Assembly: GCF_025215095.1 (NCBI RefSeq)
Contig: NZ_JALHAP010000081.1
Span: forward strand, 248,001 to 312,000
Origin: Dryocola boscaweniae
GTDB taxonomy: Bacteria; Pseudomonadota; Gammaproteobacteria; Enterobacterales; Enterobacteriaceae
Direction: 5' to 3'
DNA: 64,000 nucleotides
Below are positions 59,287 through 64,000 of the stretch, piece after piece. The notes under the pieces were generated by a model. That model searched no databases, was not told the origin of the DNA, and was given only the letters and a program-made list of their open reading frames with translations. Numbering within the stretch: position 1 is the first letter of the stretch; the number at the start of each line of letters is the position of its first letter. Both the position numbers and the translations under genes were made by a program.

Positions 59287-60102
59287 ATGAAAAAAAATCG
59301 CGCTTTTCTGAAATGGGCAGGGGGGAAATACCCCCTGCTTGACGACATAAAGAAGTATCTGCCAGAAGGTGATTGTCTGATTGAGCCGTTCGTTGGTGCA
59401 GGCTCTGTCTTTCTGAACACTGACTATTCACGCTATATCCTTGCGGATATCAACAGCGATCTGATTAACCTGTACAACATTGTCAAAGCGCGTACCGACG
59501 AGTATGTTCAGGAAGCCCGCAGCCTGTTTACGCCGGAATGTAACGACGGTGAAGCGTTCTATCGTTTCCGTATCGAGTTTAATCAGTGCAAAGACGCGTT
59601 TCGTCGCGCGGTGCTGTTTTTGTATCTTAATCGCCATTGTTACAACGGCCTTTGTCGTTATAACCTGCGTGGTGAATTCAATGTGCCGTTTGGCCGCTAC
59701 AGCAAGCCCTACTTCCCCGAAGAGGAACTGTACCATTTTGCCGAGCAGGCCCAACACGCTACTTTTGTCTGTCAGTCGTATGATGTGAGCATGATGGATG
59801 CCGCCGCGGGCTCGGTGGTGTATTGCGATCCGCCGTACGCGCCGTTGTCGGCCACGGCGAATTTCACGGCTTATCATACGGATAGCTTCAGCATAGTGCA
59901 GCAGCGACACCTGGCTGCGCTTGCAGAAAGTTTGCAGGAAAACCGTATCCCGGTGCTGATTTCCAATCATGACACCGAACTGACGCGGATTTGGTATCAG
60001 CAGGCGAAGCTGCATAAGCTGCAGGTCAGACGCAGTATCAGCAGAAATGGCGGAACGCGTAACAAGGTGGACGAACTGCTGGCGCTTTACGGCGTAGCCT
60101 GA
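59287..60102 (+). CDS. dam: DNA adenine methylase Dam (GATC)
   Basis: 271 residues. Dam methylates adenine in GATC for mismatch repair strand choice and replication control. Motif [11 protein letters not shown] (AdoMet) and the catalytic DPPY at residues 181-184 are present. The DNA-recognition hairpin has Tyr119, Asn120, Leu122 and Arg124 in CYNGLCRYN, but residues 117-118 are His-Cys instead of Tyr-Gly in E. coli. The C-terminus is about seven residues shorter. It follows damX by 64 bases. Confidence 0.96.
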   Translation: MKKNRAFLKWAGGKYPLLDDIKKYLPEGDCLIEPFVGAGSVFLNTDYSRYILADINSDLINLYNIVKARTDEYVQEARSLFTPECNDGEAFYRFRIEFNQCKDAFRRAVLFLYLNRHCYNGLCRYNLRGEFNVPFGRYSKPYFPEEELYHFAEQAQHATFVCQSYDVSMMDAAAGSVVYCDPPYAPLSATANFTAYHTDSFSIVQQRHLAALAESLQENRIPVLISNHDTELTRIWYQQAKLHKLQVRRSISRNGGTRNKVDELLALYGVA

Positions 60103-60146
60103 GCCGTTTCGTTCGCCTCAAAAATGACAATATATTGGAGAAGCGG

Positions 60147-60824
60147 ATGAAACAGTATTTGATTGCCCCCTCAATCCTGTCTGCCGATTTTGCCCGCCTG
60201 GGCGAAGACACGGCCAAAGTATTGGCTGCAGGTAGCGACGTCGTCCATTTCGATGTTATGGATAACCACTACGTTCCAAACTTGACCATCGGTCCAATGG
60301 TGCTGAAATCACTGCGTGATTACGGCATCACCGCGCCGATTGACGTGCATCTGATGGTCAAACCTGTCGATCGCATCATCCCGGATTTTGCGCAGGCCGG
60401 CGCCAGCATTATCACCTTCCATCCCGAAGCTTCCGAGCACGTTGACCGTTCCCTGCAGCTCATTAAAGAGCACGGCTGTAAAGCAGGCCTGGTGTTTAAC
60501 CCAGCAACCTCGCTTAGCTGGCTGGATCACGTGATGGATAAACTGGACGTCATTTTGCTGATGTCCGTAAACCCGGGCTTCGGTGGACAGTCGTTCATTC
60601 CGCATACGCTGGAAAAACTACGCCAGGTGCGTGAGCGCATCGATGCTTCCGGATATGATATTCGCCTTGAAGTCGATGGCGGCGTGAAAGTTGATAATAT
60701 TGCGGAGATTGCCGCGGCGGGCGCGGACATGTTTGTCGCAGGTTCGGCCATCTTCAGTCAGCCTGATTATAAAGCAGTCATCGATCGCATGCGCGATGAA
60801 CTGGCAAAGGTAAGTCATGAATAA
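60147..60824 (+). CDS. rpe: Ribulose-phosphate 3-epimerase
   Basis: 225 residues, identical in length to E. coli Rpe. It interconverts ribulose-5-phosphate and xylulose-5-phosphate. Metal-binding and catalytic residues lie in [20 protein letters not shown] and RLEVDGGVK of the TIM barrel. The frame opens at 60135, but the ATG at 60147 follows TGGAGAAGCGG and gives [19 protein letters not shown]. The stop overlaps the gph start by eight bases. Confidence 0.97.
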   Translation: MKQYLIAPSILSADFARLGEDTAKVLAAGSDVVHFDVMDNHYVPNLTIGPMVLKSLRDYGITAPIDVHLMVKPVDRIIPDFAQAGASIITFHPEASEHVDRSLQLIKEHGCKAGLVFNPATSLSWLDHVMDKLDVILLMSVNPGFGGQSFIPHTLEKLRQVRERIDASGYDIRLEVDGGVKVDNIAEIAAAGADMFVAGSAIFSQPDYKAVIDRMRDELAKVSHE

Positions 60825-61530
60825 GTTAGAAAAAATTCGCGGTGTCGCCTTTGATCTGGACGGCACCCTGGTGGATACGGCGCTGGGCTTAAGCCAGGCG
60901 ATGGATCAGACGCTCTACGCGCTTGAATTGCCAACGGCCGGCGAAGAAAACGTCGAAAAATGGATTGGAAACGGCGCTGACGTGCTGGTTCAGCGCGCGC
61001 TAACGTGGGCGTTAAAAGGCCAGGAGCCGCAGTTCGATCAGTGCCTTATCGCGCGTAAACTGTTTGATAACTTCTATGCGCAAACGGTCGACGAAGGCAG
61101 CTTCCTGTTCCCACACGTCGCCAGCACGCTGGCCGCGCTGGCAGAAAATGGCCTGCCAATGGGCCTGGTGACCAATAAACCCACGCCGTTTGTTATGCCC
61201 CTGCTTGAGAAACTAGGCATCGCGCAATACTTCCAGGTAGTTATCGGCGGCGATGATGTGGAAAATAAGAAACCGCATCCGGAGCCGCTGTTTAAGGTCA
61301 TGGAAAAGCTTAACCTGAGCGCGGAAGAGCTGCTGTTTGTGGGGGATTCCCGCAATGATATTCTTGCCGCACAGGCTGCGGGCAGCCCTTGTGTTGGCAT
61401 GACCTACGGTTACAACTATGGTGAAGCTATTGAGCTGAGCAAACCGGACGTCGTGTTTGATAAGTTCAGTGACTTATTGCCCGCTCTCGGGCTCCCTTGC
61501 AAAGAAAATCAGGAAACAGAACATGAGTAA
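60817..61530 (+). CDS. gph: Phosphoglycolate phosphatase Gph
   Basis: 237 residues, shorter than the 252 of E. coli, with the difference at the C-terminus. HAD motif I is FDLDGTLVD with Asp13 and Asp15; motif II is LVTNKP, and motif IV is FVGDSRND. It removes 2-phosphoglycolate formed during repair of DNA 3'-phosphoglycolate ends. It overlaps rpe by eight bases and trpS by eight bases, so the three are translationally linked. Confidence 0.96.
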   Translation: MNKLEKIRGVAFDLDGTLVDTALGLSQAMDQTLYALELPTAGEENVEKWIGNGADVLVQRALTWALKGQEPQFDQCLIARKLFDNFYAQTVDEGSFLFPHVASTLAALAENGLPMGLVTNKPTPFVMPLLEKLGIAQYFQVVIGGDDVENKKPHPEPLFKVMEKLNLSAEELLFVGDSRNDILAAQAAGSPCVGMTYGYNYGEAIELSKPDVVFDKFSDLLPALGLPCKENQETEHE

Positions 61531-62527
61531 GCCCATCGTTTTTAGCGGCGCACAGCCTTCAGGTGAATTAACCATTGGTAACTACATGGGTGCGCTGCGT
61601 CAGTGGGTTCACATGCAAGACGATTACCACTGCATTTACTGCATCGTTGACCAGCACGCGATCACCGTGCGTCAGGATGCGAACGCGCTGCGTAAAGCGA
61701 CGCTCGATACGCTTGCGCTATATCTGGCCTGCGGCATCGACCCGGCTAAAAGCACTATCTTCGTTCAGTCCCACGTGCCGGAGCACGCGCAGCTAAGCTG
61801 GGTGCTGAACTGCTATACCTATTTCGGCGAGCTGAGCCGCATGACGCAGTTCAAAGACAAATCATCGCGTTACGCTGAGAATATCAACGCCGGGCTGTTC
61901 GATTATCCGGTACTGATGGCCGCTGATATTCTGCTCTACCAGACCAATCTTGTGCCGGTGGGCGAAGACCAGAAGCAGCACCTGGAGCTGAGCCGCGATA
62001 TCGCTGCACGCTTTAATGCGCTGTATGGCGACATATTTAAAGTGCCGGAGCCGTTTATTCCTAAGTCCGGCGCGCGCGTAATGTCCCTGCTGGAACCGAC
62101 CAGGAAGATGTCCAAATCTGACGATAACCGCAACAACGTTATCGGCCTGCTGGAAGATCCAAAATCGGTGGTGAAAAAGCTTAAACGCGCGGTAACCGAC
62201 TCCGATGAGCCGCCTGTTGTACGCTACGACGTAGTAAACAAAGCCGGGGTTTCCAACCTGCTGGATATCATGTCTGGCGTAACAGGGAAAACTATCCCGG
62301 AACTCGAGCAACACTTTGAAGGCAAAATGTATGGTCACCTGAAAGGTGAGGCTGCCGAAGCCGTCTCAGGTATGCTGATTGAACTTCAGGAGCGCTATAA
62401 CCGCTACCGCAATGACGAAGCCTTCCTGCATCAGGTTATGAAAGACGGCGCTGAAAAAGCTCGCGCGCACGCCAGCGCAACGCTGAAAAAAGTGTACGAA
62501 GTGATTGGCTTTGTTGCCCAGCCGTAA
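61523..62527 (+). CDS. trpS: Tryptophanyl-tRNA synthetase
   Basis: 334 residues, the same as in E. coli. It is a class Ic synthetase: the HIGH-like motif is TIGN (residues 17-20) and the KMSKS motif is at residues 195-199. The frame extends to 61457 within gph, but the ATG at 61523 follows AGGAAACAGA and gives [15 protein letters not shown]. It ends the aroKB-damX-dam-rpe-gph-trpS series. A bidirectional terminator separates it from cysG. Confidence 0.98.
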   Translation: MSKPIVFSGAQPSGELTIGNYMGALRQWVHMQDDYHCIYCIVDQHAITVRQDANALRKATLDTLALYLACGIDPAKSTIFVQSHVPEHAQLSWVLNCYTYFGELSRMTQFKDKSSRYAENINAGLFDYPVLMAADILLYQTNLVPVGEDQKQHLELSRDIAARFNALYGDIFKVPEPFIPKSGARVMSLLEPTRKMSKSDDNRNNVIGLLEDPKSVVKKLKRAVTDSDEPPVVRYDVVNKAGVSNLLDIMSGVTGKTIPELEQHFEGKMYGHLKGEAAEAVSGMLIELQERYNRYRNDEAFLHQVMKDGAEKARAHASATLKKVYEVIGFVAQP

Positions 62528-62540
62528 GGCCAGAGCAATA

Positions 62541-62566
62541 AAAAAGGAGGCGAAAGCCTCCTTTTT
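62541..62566. terminator. Bidirectional terminator between trpS and cysG
   Basis: AAAAAGGAGGC-gaaa-GCCTCCTTTTT forms a compact hairpin with a GAAA tetraloop, 13 bases after the trpS stop. Confidence 0.92.
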
Positions 62567-62584
62567 ACGTTCTGTGCATAACGA

Positions 62585-63964
62585 TCAGTGATTTGAGAAC
62601 CAGTTCAGCTTATCGCGCAACGCAACCACGCGCCCGACAATAATCAGCGACGGGCTTTCAACCTGCGTCGCCAGTTCGCCAAGTTCACTCAGCGCTCCGC
62701 TGACGACACGCTGCTTAACGGAGGTGCCGTTTTCCACCAGCGCTACCGGCATATCGGCAGGCATTCCGTGACTGATGAGGTTTTGTTGAATAGCTGGCGC
62801 CTGGTTCAGGCCCATATAAAACACCAGCGTTTGCTTTTCTGCCGCCAGGTTTTCCCAGTCCAGTTCGCCGCCCGTTTTCAGGTGTCCCGTTACCAGCCGC
62901 ACGCTTTGCGCATAGTCACGGTGAGTTAACGGAATGCCGGAATAAGCGGAACAGCCTGACGCCGCGGTAATTCCCGGCACAACAGAGAAAGGGATACCGC
63001 CGCTACACAGCGTTTCCAGCTCTTCGCCACCGCGGCCAAAGATAAACGGATCGCCGCCTTTCAGACGCACCACGCGCTTACCTTTCTGGGCTTCACGCAG
63101 TAGGATCTGATTAATTTCCTCCTGCGGCACACAGTGGAAACCTGCTCGTTTACCGACAAACACACGATCCGCATCGCGACGAACGAGGTTCATGATGTCA
63201 TCGGAGACGAGACGGTCATAAACCACAACGTCCGCCTGCTGGATCTGTTGCAGCCCTTTAAGGGTCAGCAATCCTGCATCGCCAGGTCCCGCGCCTACCA
63301 GCACCACTTCGCCACGGTTATCCAGCTCGGCGGCAAACATAGATTCGGTTTCCTGGGCGATAGCCTTCTGGTCTTCGTTTGCCAGATACTGCGCCAGCCG
63401 GTCGTTGGTGAAGAATTTTTCCCAGAAGCGGCGGCGTTCGCCCATGGTGGTAAATTTCGCTTTGACTCGCCCGCGCAGCGTACCTGCATAGCCGGCAATT
63501 TTGCCCAGATGCAGCGGCAGGATGGATTCGAGTTTTTCCCGCAGCAAACGCGCCAGCACCGGTGAAGTGCCGCCTGAGGAGACGGCGACCATCAGCGGCG
63601 ATCGATCGATAATCGACGGCATAATAAAGCTGGCTTGTTTAGGCGCGTCGACCACGTTGCAGAAAATGCGGCGCGATTCGCACGTATCGCTGACCTGCTG
63701 ATTAACTTCGTCGTTATCGGTTGCGGCAATCGCCAGCCAGCAGGTATCAAGCAGCGAAGGGGAGAATTCACCCGGTTCAAGAGTGAGCATGCCCTGTTCC
63801 GCCCACACTTTGAATTGCGGTGTGAAGTCCAGGGCATTAACGGTGACGCGAGCACCTGCCTCCATCAATAAACGTGCTTTACGCTCTGCGACATCGCCAC
63901 CGCCAACCAGCAGGCAGGCGCGATCTCGTAGCTGACAAAATATGGGCAGGTGATCCACGGTCAA
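62585..63964 (-). CDS. cysG: Siroheme synthase CysG (trifunctional)
   Basis: 459 residues. The N-terminal half (CysGB) has the NAD motif [16 protein letters not shown] (residues 18-33) and performs precorrin-2 dehydrogenation and iron insertion; the [17 protein letters not shown] segment contains the regulatory phosphoserine region. The C-terminal half (CysGA) is an S-adenosylmethionine-dependent uroporphyrinogen III methyltransferase ([30 protein letters not shown]). Siroheme serves nitrite and sulfite reductases. In E. coli the gene follows nirBDC; its upstream region is cut by the window edge. Confidence 0.97.
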   Translation of the reverse strand: MTVDHLPIFCQLRDRACLLVGGGDVAERKARLLMEAGARVTVNALDFTPQFKVWAEQGMLTLEPGEFSPSLLDTCWLAIAATDNDEVNQQVSDTCESRRIFCNVVDAPKQASFIMPSIIDRSPLMVAVSSGGTSPVLARLLREKLESILPLHLGKIAGYAGTLRGRVKAKFTTMGERRRFWEKFFTNDRLAQYLANEDQKAIAQETESMFAAELDNRGEVVLVGAGPGDAGLLTLKGLQQIQQADVVVYDRLVSDDIMNLVRRDADRVFVGKRAGFHCVPQEEINQILLREAQKGKRVVRLKGGDPFIFGRGGEELETLCSGGIPFSVVPGITAASGCSAYSGIPLTHRDYAQSVRLVTGHLKTGGELDWENLAAEKQTLVFYMGLNQAPAIQQNLISHGMPADMPVALVENGTSVKQRVVSGALSELGELATQVESPSLIIVGRVVALRDKLNWFSNH

Positions 63965-64000
63965 TCCTCAATTATTGGCGTACAGTCTCAGGCGCAGCGA
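63965..64000. other. Region upstream of cysG to the window edge
   Basis: 36 bases remain. In the minus direction they read toward cysG; no further gene can be supported. nirC would be expected further right if the E. coli nirBDC-cysG order holds. Confidence 0.3.

Overview
The window is chromosomal core DNA of a member of the Enterobacteriaceae. Almost every gene can be recognised as the ortholog of a gene in the ugpQ-to-cysG part of the E. coli K-12 map, in the same relative order but read in the opposite direction. OmpR, AroK, GlpE, Asd, GlgB and MalT are near-identical to the E. coli proteins as I remember them. Several K-12 genes expected here are missing: yhhZ/yrhAB between ggt and yhhX, yzgL, rtcRBA, gntT, yhgA, yhgE, and the whole yhfL/frl/yhfS-Z block between trpS and cysG. 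It is therefore not E. coli, and the genus cannot be fixed from these bases. There are no prophages, insertion sequences, CRISPR arrays, rRNA or tRNA genes. The only RNA gene I can support is the iron-stress small RNA RyhB.

Layout: 1-2.5 kb, end of ugpQ, yhhA, ggt. 2.5-5.3 kb, yhhY, ryhB with its Fur box, yhhX, yhhW. 5.4-8.5 kb, gluconate genes gntR and gntKU with two GntR operators. 8.5-10.4 kb, yhgN and asd. 10.7-20.1 kb, complete glycogen cluster glgBXCAP. 20.2-24.0 kb, glpEGR divergent from glpD. 24.1-31.7 kb, malT divergent from malPQ. 31.8-33.9 kb, nfuA, gntX, bioH. 34.0-36.9 kb, ferrous-iron uptake feoABC. 37.4-40.3 kb, yhgF (tex-like) and greB. 40.5-42.6 kb, ompR-envZ. 42.8-46.7 kb, pckA, hslO, hslR, yrfG. 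46.7-52.4 kb, igaA, nudE, mrcA. 52.5-55.9 kb, hofMNOPQ. 56.2-62.5 kb, aroK, aroB, damX, dam, rpe, gph, trpS. 62.6-64 kb, cysG, with the window ending just upstream of its start.

The unifying theme is carbon storage and use: glycogen synthesis and breakdown, maltodextrin breakdown (malPQ), glycerol-3-phosphate oxidation (glpD), gluconate uptake and phosphorylation, and gluconeogenesis (pckA). Candidate CRP sites lie upstream of glpD, malT, malP, gntK and pckA. A second theme is iron: RyhB, feoABC with Fur and FNR motifs, and NfuA. A third is the envelope: OmpR/EnvZ, PBP1a, IgaA, DamX and a PilMNOPQ-like hof operon.

I found no previously undescribed multi-gene system. The observations most worth a second look are these: (1) GlgC keeps its AMP-site residues but has lost most residues assigned to the fructose-1,6-bisphosphate activator site. 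(2) The glpEGR-glpD block is inverted relative to K-12 and bordered by REP-type palindromes. (3) The leaders of feoA, pckA and aroK and the glgC-glgA junction hold unexplained dyads or a short upstream ORF.
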